A stretch of 64,000 bases of DNA from Sulfurimonas sp. (GCF_028713515.1 NZ_JAQTOD010000001.1:62001-126000); one strand, 5' to 3'; counted from the first letter of the stretch, positions 46,402 through 55,937 are shown. Made by a program: numbers and translations. The notes: a model not told the origin generated them from the letters alone.

Positions 46402-47094
46402 ATGAAAATAGCAATAATGGGCGCAATGCCAGAAGAGATAGCTCCAATACTCAAGAGACTAGAAACATACAAAACAATAGAGTATGCTGGTAACAAATAT
46501 TATGAAGCATCATACAAAGGTGTTGATTTGGTTGTAGCGTATTCAAAAATCGGAAAAGTTTTCTCGACTCTTACTGCCACAACGATGATTGAGCATTTTG
46601 GTATAAGTGTAATGCTTTTTTCTGGTGTTGCTGGAGCTATATCTTCTGAGTTAAAAGTTGGAGATCTTATTGTTGCATCAAAACTCTCTCAACATGACCT
46701 AGACATAACGGCATTTGGCCATCCTTATGGATATGTTCCTGAGGGTTCGGTTTATGTTGAGGCAGATAGAAAAATGATTGAGATAAGTAAAGCTGTAGCT
46801 TCTGAAATTGGAAAGACAGTTAAAGAGGGCATTATTGCAACAGGCGATCAGTTTGTTGCAAATGAAGAGAGAAAAAACTGGATAGGAAAAACATTTAATG
46901 CTGATGCTCTTGAGATGGAGGGTGCCAGTGTTGCTGTGGTTTGCGATGCGCTAAATGTGCCATTTTTTATACTTCGCGCTATTAGTGATGCTGCTGATAT
47001 GGATGCGAGTTTTAGTTTTGATGAGTTTTTAGAGACAAGCGCTAATGAGAGTGCTGAATTTATAATGAAAATGGTAGATAAACTTATTGATTAA
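46402..47094 (+). CDS. mtn: 5'-methylthioadenosine/S-adenosylhomocysteine nucleosidase
   Basis: The 230-residue nucleoside phosphorylase-fold enzyme shows MGAMPEEIAPIL, FSGVAGAISSELKVGD and ALEMEGASVAVVC, with the catalytic SDAADMDA near the end. It clears methylthioadenosine and S-adenosylhomocysteine; in Helicobacter it also serves the futalosine menaquinone route. That wider role is plausible here but not shown by this sequence. It overlaps ttcA by 8 nt. Confidence 0.96.
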   Translation: MKIAIMGAMPEEIAPILKRLETYKTIEYAGNKYYEASYKGVDLVVAYSKIGKVFSTLTATTMIEHFGISVMLFSGVAGAISSELKVGDLIVASKLSQHDLDITAFGHPYGYVPEGSVYVEADRKMIEISKAVASEIGKTVKEGIIATGDQFVANEERKNWIGKTFNADALEMEGASVAVVCDALNVPFFILRAISDAADMDASFSFDEFLETSANESAEFIMKMVDKLID

Positions 47095-47842
47095 AATATC
47101 TAAAAAAATCATGAGTAAGCTTGGCAAAACTAATGCCGAGTTTAATCTAATAGAAGAGGGTGATAAAATTTTAGTTGGGCTTAGTGGTGGAAAAGATTCA
47201 CTAACTATGATTCACGCTATGAAAGAGCAACAAAAAAGAGCACCTTTTAAATTTGAGTTTATTGCTGTAACTGTGGGTTATGGTATGGATGAAAACTTTG
47301 ATAAACTCGCCGCTCATTGCAGAGAATATGACATTGAGCATATAATCCATGATACTGATATTTATAGCCTTGCAGAAGAAAAAATTAGAAAAAATTCATC
47401 ATTTTGTAGTTTTTTCTCTCGCATGAGAAGAGGCTCTTTGTACAGCGTTGCCCAAAAATATGGTTGCAATAAAGTAGCTCTTGGCCACCATATGGATGAT
47501 GCGGCAGAGAGTTTTTTTATGAATTTTATATATAATGGTCAAATGCGCTCATTAGCACCAAAATATAGAGCAGAAAATGGCTTAATTGTGATTCGTCCGT
47601 TGATTCAGATGAGAGAGCGACAGCTATCTGCATTTGTGCTTGATAATGAGATCTCTACAATTGGCGATGAAGCTTGTCCTTCGATGAGGTTTGATGTTAA
47701 AATGCCTCACGCCAGAGCAAACACAAAAGTTATGTTAGCAAAGATGGAGAGAGAGTTCCCAGCTCTATTTACTAGTCTAAATTCTGCATTCAAAAATATA
47801 TCATACGAGAGTTTTTTTGACGCAGAGAAATTCAATGTTTAA
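47087..47842 (+). CDS. ttcA: TtcA-family tRNA 2-thiolation protein with an altered cysteine motif
   Basis: The 251-residue PP-loop ATP pyrophosphatase has GLSGGKDSLT at its N-terminus and the TtcA layout (SRMRRGSLY, LGHHMDDAAESFF, IRPLIQMRERQL). TtcA adds sulfur at C32 of some tRNAs using a 4Fe-4S cluster held by a CxxC pair and a later Cys. Here the pair reads C107-S-F-F110: the second Cys is Phe (TTC at 47414-47416). A later C197 (EACPSMRF) remains. Cluster binding may therefore be lost or use a different ligand. The TTG start is supported by the family opening ISKKIMSKLGK. Confidence 0.87.
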   Translation: MIKISKKIMSKLGKTNAEFNLIEEGDKILVGLSGGKDSLTMIHAMKEQQKRAPFKFEFIAVTVGYGMDENFDKLAAHCREYDIEHIIHDTDIYSLAEEKIRKNSSFCSFFSRMRRGSLYSVAQKYGCNKVALGHHMDDAAESFFMNFIYNGQMRSLAPKYRAENGLIVIRPLIQMRERQLSAFVLDNEISTIGDEACPSMRFDVKMPHARANTKVMLAKMEREFPALFTSLNSAFKNISYESFFDAEKFNV

Positions 47843-47916
47843 ATCCATCGTAAATTACTTATGATATTATACATTTCAAATTTTTATCAAGCATATTTAA
47901 CCAACAAGGAAAGATA

Positions 47917-48627
47917 ATGGGCAGAGCCTTTGAATACAGAAAAGCATCAAAACTAAAAAGATGGGGAGCAATGTCAAAGTTGTTTCCAAAATTGGGAAAA
48001 ATAATCACTATGGCAGCCAAAGATGGTGGCACAGATCCTGACACAAACTCTAGACTTCGCACTGCTGTACTAAATGCAAAAGCTGAAAATATGCCAAAAG
48101 ATAATATTGACGCAGCTATAAAAAGGGCATTAGCAAAAGATACAGCTAGCATGTTAGAGGTAAATTTTGAGGGAAAAGCTCCACATGGAGTGCAGTTTTT
48201 TATAGAATGTATGACGGATAATAACACAAGAACTGTAGCAAATGTTAAAAATATACTTACAAAACATGGTGGAGAGATGCTGACAAAAGGCTCTTTAGAG
48301 TTTATGTTTGACAGAAAAACATTAATAGAGTTTGCTCTTGAAGATGGGATGAACCTAGAAGAGCTTGAGCTTGAGCTTATTGATGCTGGATTGGAAGAGA
48401 TAGAAGAAGATAGTGGTACAGTTGTTGTAACTGGTGATTATACTAGTTTTGGTGCTTTAAACTCGGCAATTGAAAGTTTGGGCATAGAGATTTTAAAGGC
48501 TACCTTAGAGAGAATGCCAAATTCTCCAATTTCTATCACCGAGCAACAACAAGCAGATATAGACAAGATAATGGATAAGCTGGATGACGATGATGATGTT
48601 CAGAAAGTTTATACAAATATAGAATAA
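47917..48627 (+). CDS. YebC/PmpR-family transcriptional regulator
   Basis: The 236-residue protein shows the TACO1/YebC signature: [20 protein letters not shown] near the start, [20 protein letters not shown], and [20 protein letters not shown]. Members bind DNA or act on translation of difficult motifs. It lies 74 nt after ttcA with its own probable promoter and is followed by a terminator and a convergent minus-strand operon. Confidence 0.92.
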   Translation: MGRAFEYRKASKLKRWGAMSKLFPKLGKIITMAAKDGGTDPDTNSRLRTAVLNAKAENMPKDNIDAAIKRALAKDTASMLEVNFEGKAPHGVQFFIECMTDNNTRTVANVKNILTKHGGEMLTKGSLEFMFDRKTLIEFALEDGMNLEELELELIDAGLEEIEEDSGTVVVTGDYTSFGALNSAIESLGIEILKATLERMPNSPISITEQQQADIDKIMDKLDDDDDVQKVYTNIE

Positions 48628-48640
48628 TTGACTGCAATCT

Positions 48641-48679
48641 CTCTCAAGAATCTTTTATTGTGATTCTTGTAGAGTTTTT
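48641..48679 (+). terminator. intrinsic terminator between yebC-family gene and convergent mshG-like gene
   Basis: CTCTCAAGAATC (48641-48652) pairs with GATTCTTG-AGAG (48662-48674, one bulged T) and TTTTT follows at 48675-48679. It ends the plus-strand run; the minus-strand operon also ends at this point (stop at 48680). Confidence 0.75.
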
Positions 48680-49927
48680 CTAATGCCCACCACTTACGGC
48701 TTTGCCCATGTCCCACATAGGTAAAAATATACCAAGTGCCAATAAAATAACCATTCCAGCAATAATAAAAAGCATAATAGGCTCCACCGCTTCAGATAAA
48801 CCATCTATTATGGCATCAAATCTCATTTTAAAATACTCGGCTACTTTGGTTATCATTGCATCAAGCGTACCGCTATCTTCACCAGCTCTAACCATTTGGA
48901 TTATCATATTTTCAAAAAGTTTTGTGTCCTCAAGTCCTTTGTTTAGCGCCGAGCCTTTCTCGACAGCCATTCTAACGGATAGTAATTTTGTTTTTAGTGG
49001 AAGATTGTCAATCATCGATATAGAGGTGTCAAGAGCTTCAGCTATTGGAATACCTGCTCTAATTAACTCAGAAAATACAAGTGTAAAACGACTGAGCGTT
49101 GAGAACATAATAAGATTTTTAACTAAATATGTCTTAAGTAACAGCTTGTGCCATCCATATCTTATGTTGGTATAGTTATTTATAAGATATCTAAATATCA
49201 TAAATGATATAAAAAGTATTGCCAAGACATAAAGTCCATAGTTATTAAAAAGATGCTCAAGGTAGAGTAGTATTTTTGTTGGTAGAGGTAGCTCGGCATG
49301 AAGTTTTTCAAACATAGTTTTAAAATTAGGAACAACATATGAGATCAAAATAACAAAAGCAATCGCCATTGCTATCATTACATTTCTAGGATATGCCATA
49401 GCTTTTTTAAATTTGATAAAGTTGGCTCTAATCTCTTCTAGCATATTCGCTAGTGAATAAAGTGCATCATCTAGATTACCTGTCTTTTCACCTAATTGAG
49501 TCATGGCAATAGTAAGATTTCCTAATTCAAAACTAAAGTTACTCATTGATTTAGAGAGTGACTGACCTGAATTTATATCCTCGGCTAGCTTATTGAAGAT
49601 AAATTTTAAGTTTTCATCGTTTGTTGATTTTGAAATTTCATTGAGTGATTCATATATTGAAATTCCAGCATTAGTCATAACAGCAAGTTGTCTTATAGAT
49701 GCAATTAAAGCATCTGGCTTTATTTTTTTCTTTTTTACATTACTCATCAGATTTGTTTTAAATCTTTTAAATCTAACTTCGAGGGGTTCTTCTGCTTCTG
49801 TTACTTTTATTATAATTCCAGAATATTTTAGTTTAGCACTATCATTTGCCTGTTTTCTATCTTCAGCATATATGCCAAATTCCTCTTTTTTACCCTTTGT
49901 GAGTATAGTTGCTATATAATAATTCAT
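48680..49927 (-). CDS. type II secretion/MSHA pilus inner-membrane platform protein (MshG/GspF-like)
   Basis: The 415-residue polytopic inner-membrane protein has two repeated GspF domains with membrane segments at about 185-205, 235-260 and 385-405. Motifs LAVMTNAGISIYESL and MVRAGEDSGTLDAMI are the conserved GspF/PilC/MshG turns. It is the platform around which pilin-like subunits assemble. The start overlaps the ATPase stop by one base. C. jejuni CtsF is the closest named relative I know. Confidence 0.93.
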   Translation of the reverse strand: MNYYIATILTKGKKEEFGIYAEDRKQANDSAKLKYSGIIIKVTEAEEPLEVRFKRFKTNLMSNVKKKKIKPDALIASIRQLAVMTNAGISIYESLNEISKSTNDENLKFIFNKLAEDINSGQSLSKSMSNFSFELGNLTIAMTQLGEKTGNLDDALYSLANMLEEIRANFIKFKKAMAYPRNVMIAMAIAFVILISYVVPNFKTMFEKLHAELPLPTKILLYLEHLFNNYGLYVLAILFISFMIFRYLINNYTNIRYGWHKLLLKTYLVKNLIMFSTLSRFTLVFSELIRAGIPIAEALDTSISMIDNLPLKTKLLSVRMAVEKGSALNKGLEDTKLFENMIIQMVRAGEDSGTLDAMITKVAEYFKMRFDAIIDGLSEAVEPIMLFIIAGMVILLALGIFLPMWDMGKAVSGGH

Positions 49928-51660
49928 TATTTTGCCACCTTTAAAATTTCCTCTAAGCTAGTTATTCCAGCAAGAGCCTTATCTATACCATTATCAAGCA
50001 AACAAACAAAGCCATCCTTAATTGCTTGTGTACGCAAAGCTTCCATTGACGCGCCTTTTGCAATTAGTGATCTTAAATCATCAGTAATTACGAGAACTTC
50101 ACAAATCATTTCTCTTCCCATGTACCCAGTTTCGTTACACTCTCTGCATCCCTTTCCAACATAAAATCTGCTATTTTCTGGCAATATATGGTGTAGCTCT
50201 TCAAGTGTTGTAGCTGATATTCTCTCTTCGGTTTTACAATTTTTGCATATTTTTCTTACAAGTCTTTGTGCTTGAATTGCAACAAGTGCTCCACTTATTA
50301 GATAGTGTGGTATACCCATATCAACCATACGAGTAATAGCGCTGATTGAGTCATTTGTGTGGAGAGTTGAGATTACCATATGTCCAGTAAGTGCAGCTTT
50401 TACTGCGATTTCTAGTGTCTCTTTATCTCGAATCTCTCCAATCATAATTTTATCTGGATCTTGTCTTAGAATAGATCTTAGTGCATCAGCAAAACTTAGA
50501 CCCACTTTAGGATTAACCTGAACTTGTTGAATTAGATTCATTCTGTACTCGACTGGATCTTCGACTGTAATTACTTTATCCTCAACATTTCTAAGCTCAT
50601 TTAAGGCACCGTATAGAGTTGTTGTTTTACCACTTCCTGTTGGACCAGTAACTAATATGATTCCATAAGGAACATGGAGGGCTCTTAGTAACTTTTGATA
50701 GCTAACAGCATCCATCCCTGCATCTTCTAGTTGCACTAGAGCCTTTTCTTTATCAAGGACCCTGTTGACTATAGACTCCCCATATATTGTTGGAAGCGTA
50801 GAGATACGAAAATCATACTCTCTGTTTCCAACCATCGTTGAAAATCTTCCATCTTGAGGTTTTCTTTTTTCTGCTATATCGAGGTTTGCTAACAACTTTA
50901 ATCTTGAGGCTAGTGGTGGATAAATATCTTTTTCAAATATAAAAATTTCAGCCAGCCTTCCATCTATTCTTGCTCTAACTACACAGTTTTTTTCAGTTGG
51001 CTCAATATGAATATCACTAGCTCGACCTTTTATGCAGGCATTTAATATAACATCAATAAGAAGAAGTATAGAAGATGCTTCTTGCTGCTGTTCAATCGAG
51101 CTTATAGAGTTTAGTTCATCCCTTATCTTTTTAACTAAGCCCTTTACACTATCTTTTAGTTCTAACTTAAATAGATAAGCTGCTATCTGTTTTTTTGTTG
51201 CAACTGCTATCTTTATAGGTTTTCTTGGAAAAAGTCTTTGTATGGCATCTTGTGCCTCTAAATCTAGTGGGTCACTAAAAGCAATAACTATGTTTAAATC
51301 ATTTTCAGATATTGGAAAGACATTATATTTTTTGAGTTGAGCTAATGATATATTTGCTGTTAATCTGTAGTCCATGTCTATAGAGTCTAGGTCTAAAAAT
51401 GGGCGATTTTGTTCGTGAGCTAGTTTAATCAACACATCTTTTTCATGTATATAATCGTAATTGTCAATTATAGATAGGTTGTATTCACCACTTAAAATTT
51501 TCTCAACAATGAACCTAATAAGTCTGTCCATCGTCATAAAACCAGAAATTGTAATGTCTCTTAAGATTAAGTTGTTATCTAATCCTTTGGCAATTAATCT
51601 ATCAACCTGACTCTTCATTATCGAGCCATTCGCTAGTAAGTCTGAAATAATTCTATCCAT
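49927..51660 (-). CDS. type II secretion/MSHA assembly ATPase (MshE/GspE-like)
   Basis: The 577-residue ATPase has an N-terminal GspE domain and the RecA-like core with Walker A GPTGSGKTTT (about residue 336), aspartate box EDPVEYRM, Walker B IMIGEIRDKETL and the tetracysteine zinc site CKNCKTEERI...CRECNETGYMGR. It powers assembly of the pilus-like filament. It is adjacent to the platform gene, as in mshE-mshG, and resembles Campylobacter CtsE. Confidence 0.96.
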   Translation of the reverse strand: MDRIISDLLANGSIMKSQVDRLIAKGLDNNLILRDITISGFMTMDRLIRFIVEKILSGEYNLSIIDNYDYIHEKDVLIKLAHEQNRPFLDLDSIDMDYRLTANISLAQLKKYNVFPISENDLNIVIAFSDPLDLEAQDAIQRLFPRKPIKIAVATKKQIAAYLFKLELKDSVKGLVKKIRDELNSISSIEQQQEASSILLLIDVILNACIKGRASDIHIEPTEKNCVVRARIDGRLAEIFIFEKDIYPPLASRLKLLANLDIAEKRKPQDGRFSTMVGNREYDFRISTLPTIYGESIVNRVLDKEKALVQLEDAGMDAVSYQKLLRALHVPYGIILVTGPTGSGKTTTLYGALNELRNVEDKVITVEDPVEYRMNLIQQVQVNPKVGLSFADALRSILRQDPDKIMIGEIRDKETLEIAVKAALTGHMVISTLHTNDSISAITRMVDMGIPHYLISGALVAIQAQRLVRKICKNCKTEERISATTLEELHHILPENSRFYVGKGCRECNETGYMGREMICEVLVITDDLRSLIAKGASMEALRTQAIKDGFVCLLDNGIDKALAGITSLEEILKVAK

Positions 51661-51666
51661 ATTTTC

Positions 51667-52209
51667 CTACCAGTATATATGTTGAGCTATTGTTATAGAA
51701 TCATATAACTCTTCAATAACTATTTTATCAATATATTTATCTTTTATGGTGTATAGCTTGTAGCTAACTCTATTATCTTTATCATCTTTTAGAAGATAGT
51801 ATTGTTGCTTGTTATTGTCTAGTTTAACATATAGATCAAAAACTTTAGACAACACATGGTCTGTAGTTGGCAGATTTAGTGACTTCAAATTATAGTTATC
51901 AAGCAATGCATGATATAAAAGTTTTTTTTGCATATATATAATAGAGAAATATGAGGCATTTGAGCGAGACTCTTTGGAGGATCTAAGAGCTGTAATAGCT
52001 ACTGGAAGTCTATCAATGTAGTCAACATTTAAACATGCAAATGCAAACAAGGATATATACTCTTCATCGTTTGCATTTGAATTAAAATTATTAAATCCAA
52101 TATTACAAACTTCTTTAAATTTTCTATTTTCATAAAGATTCAACATATTTTTTTTAATATCATATGCATAAGAGTTAATTATAATTAATAAAATTATAAA
52201 TATTTTCAT
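51667..52209 (-). CDS. hypothetical protein with signal peptide, in the pilus gene set
   Basis: I do not recognise this 180-residue protein. It has an N-terminal signal peptide (KIFIILLIIINSYAY) and a helical, Lys/Asp/Tyr-rich mature part with one LKDDKDN-rich stretch and two cysteines (Cys in KEVCNIGFNNFNSN and CLNVDY). It lies between the MshN-like and MshE-like genes, where MSHA loci have no gene, with a 4-nt overlap upstream and a 6-nt gap downstream, so it is clearly part of the operon. Its helical content could be TPR-like. Confidence 0.75.
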   Translation of the reverse strand: MKIFIILLIIINSYAYDIKKNMLNLYENRKFKEVCNIGFNNFNSNANDEEYISLFAFACLNVDYIDRLPVAITALRSSKESRSNASYFSIIYMQKKLLYHALLDNYNLKSLNLPTTDHVLSKVFDLYVKLDNNKQQYYLLKDDKDNRVSYKLYTIKDKYIDKIVIEELYDSITIAQHIYW

Positions 52210-53042
52210 TTGAATTTTCCTGATTTAAGATCATCTAGGAATATTTTTGCATTTTGCGATTTTGTGGATGATACATACTGCTCTAGTGTTTGGATTGCTT
52301 TTTCTCTTTGATTTAATTTAACTAGTGATTTAGCAAAGATAATCCAACTCTCATCAATATTGCTATCAATTCCATTTGTGGTGAGTGCATAGTTGTATGA
52401 ATGCTCATAATCAGCAAGTTGATAATATTTTTTTGCAATAAATAGACTCAAGGCTGGATTTTTATTTATATTGAATCTTTTTATTACATCTTGTATATCA
52501 CTGTTTTCTTTGTTGATTGTTATTTTTTCGGAAGCTTTATTTTCAATTTTTGTAGTTTGTTTTTTTTGAACTGGAGTGATATCTACTGTAATTTCTTCTT
52601 TTTTTACTGGAGCAATCACGGGAACGACCAATGATATTTTATCACGCGTAATTTGAGGGTCTATAATGCTACTTTTAGATGAACTTAGTTGTATATTTTT
52701 TATAAACTCAAAAGAAGGAGTAAAAATTATTTTATTGTTCGAAGAGATTTCGTTAATTTGCCCTTCTTTGTTGCTTCTGTTTTTATCACTTGCATTATCT
52801 TCTGTAGCGGTTGCTGGAATAACAGTTGAGACATTAGCACCATATTCTTGCCTATTTTTACTTACCGTTTTGTTCTGCTCGGCATACATTTTCTCTGCTT
52901 GTGTACTGCTGTATATATTGATCATTACAAAATATGCAAGCAGTAAAATAAAGATAACTAAAATGAAAATAACTATGTAAGGTGTATATAATTTTAGTTT
53001 ATATTTTTTATGTCTGTTTTCTAAATCATTTATATTAAGCAT
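52206..53042 (-). CDS. MshN-like inner-membrane protein with periplasmic TPR region
   Basis: The 278-residue protein has one N-terminal membrane helix (residues 17-40), a Ser/Lys/Val-rich spacer and a C-terminal TPR-like part (NKNPALSLFIAKKYYQLADY, YALTTNGIDSNIDESWIIFA, KSLVKLNQREKAIQTLEQYV). The layout is that of MshN in MSHA pilus loci. It overlaps the MshM-like gene by 8 nt and the next gene by 4. Confidence 0.8.
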   Translation of the reverse strand: MLNINDLENRHKKYKLKLYTPYIVIFILVIFILLLAYFVMINIYSSTQAEKMYAEQNKTVSKNRQEYGANVSTVIPATATEDNASDKNRSNKEGQINEISSNNKIIFTPSFEFIKNIQLSSSKSSIIDPQITRDKISLVVPVIAPVKKEEITVDITPVQKKQTTKIENKASEKITINKENSDIQDVIKRFNINKNPALSLFIAKKYYQLADYEHSYNYALTTNGIDSNIDESWIIFAKSLVKLNQREKAIQTLEQYVSSTKSQNAKIFLDDLKSGKFK

Positions 53043-53850
53043 TTAATAATCCAATGTGAATGGCTGACATCTCAATAATTTTTTTAGATATCTCTTTTGA
53101 ATCAATTCTTGATGGATCGTTACTCGCATAATAAGCGTATATTTCAAATATTGTAAAAATTAATTTATTTGTCTCTCTGTAATTACCATTGGTAAATTTA
53201 TATATTAAATTTACTGCTTTTTGTGTAAACATTGTCGCTATATCTAAATTGTTTGCCAACATAAGTTTTTTTTGAATATATAGCTGTAGTTCACTTGCGG
53301 ACGCATTATCCAGTCTTATATTTTCCCATATTCTGGTTTGAAAATGCTCTTTAGCTATCAGGTCTTCTTTTTCTGTTTTATGAAGAGCAATTACAAATTT
53401 TACTTTTCTTGTATCCGATAGGAGCCTTATTTTTTCCATAAGTGCCGTAGAGTATAGCTGTGCTTCATCTAGCATTATGATGGGGATAGTGACCTCTTTT
53501 TGTTCACTATTTTCTACCACCTTCATAAATTGAGTAAAATTTAGCTCATCATTATATTTCATATTATATAGGTCTTGAGCTATTGTTTTAAAAAACTCAC
53601 TCTCGTCTAATATTGGAGTTTTGTAGAGATATATTTTTTGAGATTCTTTGATGTCATCGTAGAGTTTTGATAGTAACATGCTCTTGCCTGCTCCAGGCTT
53701 TCCATAAAGCAGTATCATTTTTATTGGTTTTTTTAAAGATTCTTTAAAAGATTGATAGATAATAGAGACTCTTTCAAGCTTTATAAAATCTTTACTGTTT
53801 ACGGCATCCAAAAAAACATTTTTAGAGTTTTCAAAGATATCAGTTCTCAA
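53035..53850 (-). CDS. ExeA/MshM-like AAA ATPase
   Basis: The 271-residue ATPase has Walker A LLYGKPGAGKSMLLS, Walker B IPIIMLDEAQLYS and the sensor VKFVIALHKTE. This resembles ExeA/MshM proteins, which help place or assemble secretins. Here it lies immediately after the secretin gene. It begins at TTG 53850, 2 nt after the secretin stop. Campylobacter CtsP occupies the same position (from memory). It has no membrane segment, unlike ExeA with its peptidoglycan-binding part. Confidence 0.88.
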   Translation of the reverse strand: MRTDIFENSKNVFLDAVNSKDFIKLERVSIIYQSFKESLKKPIKMILLYGKPGAGKSMLLSKLYDDIKESQKIYLYKTPILDESEFFKTIAQDLYNMKYNDELNFTQFMKVVENSEQKEVTIPIIMLDEAQLYSTALMEKIRLLSDTRKVKFVIALHKTEKEDLIAKEHFQTRIWENIRLDNASASELQLYIQKKLMLANNLDIATMFTQKAVNLIYKFTNGNYRETNKLIFTIFEIYAYYASNDPSRIDSKEISKKIIEMSAIHIGLLNA

Positions 53851-53852
53851 AT

Positions 53853-55457
53853 TTACTCTTTTGAGTCATTTGAGTCACTCGTTAGACCAACAGTCGCTTC
53901 TTTCGCGCTTTTTAATATCTTTTCTGAGAAGTTTTGATATCCTAAGCTCTCTAGTGAAAGATTTGATTTATCTCTGTTTACGATATGAGGCTCTATTACT
54001 ATTATAAGTTCTTGAACAACTTTTTGTTTATTCTCATATTTAAAAAGAGAGTTGATTATTGGAATATCGCCAAGTATTGGTACCTTGATAACATTATTTG
54101 TGTAGCTTGTATTGATTAGTCCACCAAGAATAATTCTATTTCCATCTTTTACTGTAACAACAGATGAGAGTTGTCTTCGTCTTAAGTCAGGCGGCATAGT
54201 TCTTTCTGCACCAGCAACAAGAGTCATGTCTGAAGCTGTTTCTGATAATGATGGATTTATTTTTAGTGTTATTGTTTTATCATCAGATATCTCTGGTGTT
54301 ATATCTAGAAGAACACCAGCAAAAACAGATAAAACTTGATCTTCTTGACTCGTGGTTCCTGTCGTTCCACCAGCAAGTGTGCTTGAGCTTTGTATTTTAT
54401 AAAAGAACTCGGTTCCTGCTGATATTATAGCTGGTTGGTTGTTAAGTGTTAAGACTTTTGGATTTGAGATAGAGTTTACTTCACCCTGTGTCTTTAAAAA
54501 TTTAATAACTTCATTCAAAGTGCCTTTTGCGTTAATGTTGATAAGATGCGCATTATCACTACTACCACCATATGTTCCAGTTGTGATTCTTCCATCTTTA
54601 AATTCACTTACATTTTTAGCAAATATTTTATCAACACTAACATTTATATTTTCGAGCGCAAAAAGTTGGCTCCAGTCAACCCCTGTTGTTTTACCATCGC
54701 TTAGCGTAACAGAGAGTAGCTGAACATCTATAAGTACTTCTAGCTTTACTTTATCCTGAAGAGCTTTTAAGTATTTCTCAAATCTCTCTATCTGCTTAGA
54801 TGTTGCAGTTACTGTTATGATTCCAGCGTTTTTGTTGATAACTGGGGCTTCAGCTAGATACATATCTTGAGGTCTATTTAAGATTTTTTGAAACTCTAAG
54901 TCTAACTCTTTCCAAAAATGAACTTCATCTACAGACTCTATTTTTATGCCCGACTTTCCACTTTTTGCTCGATTGATACCAGTGCCAGTGTTGCCACCGG
55001 CAGTAGCGCCAGTAGTGCCACCAGCCCCAGTAGTGCCAGTAGTGCCACCAGCGCCCTCAGAAGAAAGAGTTACATCTGTGGCTCCAGTGCTTTTTCTTTG
55101 TGATAAGATATAATCAATACTAAACAGCTTTGTCGTTAGATAAGAGATTTTCAATATATTGTTTTCAATCGTATACGACAAATTATTCTCTTTTAAGACA
55201 ATATTTAGGACTTCATCTATTGTAAGATTGTTTAAATTTGTTTTATTTAGTTTTGTCTCTAAAAACTCTTGGGCTTTTGGATCAGTTACAATAATGCTAA
55301 ATCCACACTCATCGCTTAATTGCTCTACAAAATCTATAATCTTCGTATTTTTTGTGGAGCTAATGCTGAATAGTTCATATGAACAATCGGCCATAATACT
55401 ACTGGAGAGTAGTGAAGCCAAAAGAGCTGTACATAGTGATATTTTTATAAGTTTCAT
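53853..55457 (-). CDS. secretin (MshL/GspD-like) with Gly/Thr-rich linker
   Basis: The 534-residue outer-membrane secretin has a signal peptide (residues 1-23), a short N-terminal STN-like domain (SIIVTDPKAQEFLETKLNKT ... LTIDEVLNIVL), a Gly/Thr/Ala-rich repeat linker (about 133-165) and the secretin core, seen in QPAIISAGTEFFYKIQ, PSLSETASDM and RTMPPDLRRRQLSSVV ending in VQELIIVIEPHIV. It forms the outer-membrane channel of the machine. Relatives are MshL and Campylobacter CtsD. The repetitive linker is unusual and is encoded by a DNA minisatellite. Confidence 0.94.
   Translation of the reverse strand: MKLIKISLCTALLASLLSSSIMADCSYELFSISSTKNTKIIDFVEQLSDECGFSIIVTDPKAQEFLETKLNKTNLNNLTIDEVLNIVLKENNLSYTIENNILKISYLTTKLFSIDYILSQRKSTGATDVTLSSEGAGGTTGTTGAGGTTGATAGGNTGTGINRAKSGKSGIKIESVDEVHFWKELDLEFQKILNRPQDMYLAEAPVINKNAGIITVTATSKQIERFEKYLKALQDKVKLEVLIDVQLLSVTLSDGKTTGVDWSQLFALENINVSVDKIFAKNVSEFKDGRITTGTYGGSSDNAHLININAKGTLNEVIKFLKTQGEVNSISNPKVLTLNNQPAIISAGTEFFYKIQSSSTLAGGTTGTTSQEDQVLSVFAGVLLDITPEISDDKTITLKINPSLSETASDMTLVAGAERTMPPDLRRRQLSSVVTVKDGNRIILGGLINTSYTNNVIKVPILGDIPIINSLFKYENKQKVVQELIIVIEPHIVNRDKSNLSLESLGYQNFSEKILKSAKEATVGLTSDSNDSKE
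54981..55056 (-). repeat. imperfect 27-bp minisatellite encoding a Gly/Thr linker in the secretin
   Basis: Plus-strand DNA from 54981 to 55056 is built of imperfect copies of CAGTAGTGCCACCAG with related fragments, together encoding GAGGTTGTT, GAGGTTGAT and shorter variants (9-residue units). Tandem coding repeats of this kind change copy number by slippage. Confidence 0.75.
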
Positions 55458-55466
55458 GAATGTATC

Positions 55467-55937
55467 CTACTTATTTTTAAATTTTAGAGTTTGTTTTTGG
55501 CTGCTTGTAGATAAAATAATCTCTTTGCCTCCATCTTTTAGTGTCACTGAATTTTTATCAATATCCACTACCATATAGCCATCAATTTTCTCGCCCTTTT
55601 TATACCATCTCTCATCAATCAAAGCTGATTTGTTCATAACAGCAATAAGTTGATAATCTCTCTTCTTAACACTCTCTTTTATTGTTAATATTGATGGTAG
55701 TCCAGGTTTTTGAATAACTGTAACCACGGTAGATGAAGCAAGACCTTTTCTAGCCTCTTTTTTTTCTTTTTTATTTTTTTCTAAAAATACAAAAGTGTCA
55801 GTCATGGTTGTTATTTTAATGCCATTTCGTGGTGGTTTTATTGCCTCAATTTGCTCATCAACCCACTCTAGCTCTGTAGCTACTAAAATAGTGCTCATAA
55901 AAAATAGTAGAAGAAAAGTTATTGTTTTTGTTTTCAT
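55467..55937 (-). CDS. MshK-like periplasmic pilus-assembly protein
   Basis: The 156-residue protein starts at ATG 55937, which overlaps the previous stop (TAATG); the longer frame to 55955 would add only six residues. It has a signal peptide (TKTITFLLLFFMSTILV), a variable middle and a C-terminal beta-type domain (ERWYKKGEKIDGYMVVDIDK, SVTLKDGGKEIILS) like the PilP/GspC/MshK HR region that contacts the secretin. Positioned just before the secretin, as MshK is. Family assignment is by position and pattern. Confidence 0.78.
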   Translation of the reverse strand: MKTKTITFLLLFFMSTILVATELEWVDEQIEAIKPPRNGIKITTMTDTFVFLEKNKKEKKEARKGLASSTVVTVIQKPGLPSILTIKESVKKRDYQLIAVMNKSALIDERWYKKGEKIDGYMVVDIDKNSVTLKDGGKEIILSTSSQKQTLKFKNK

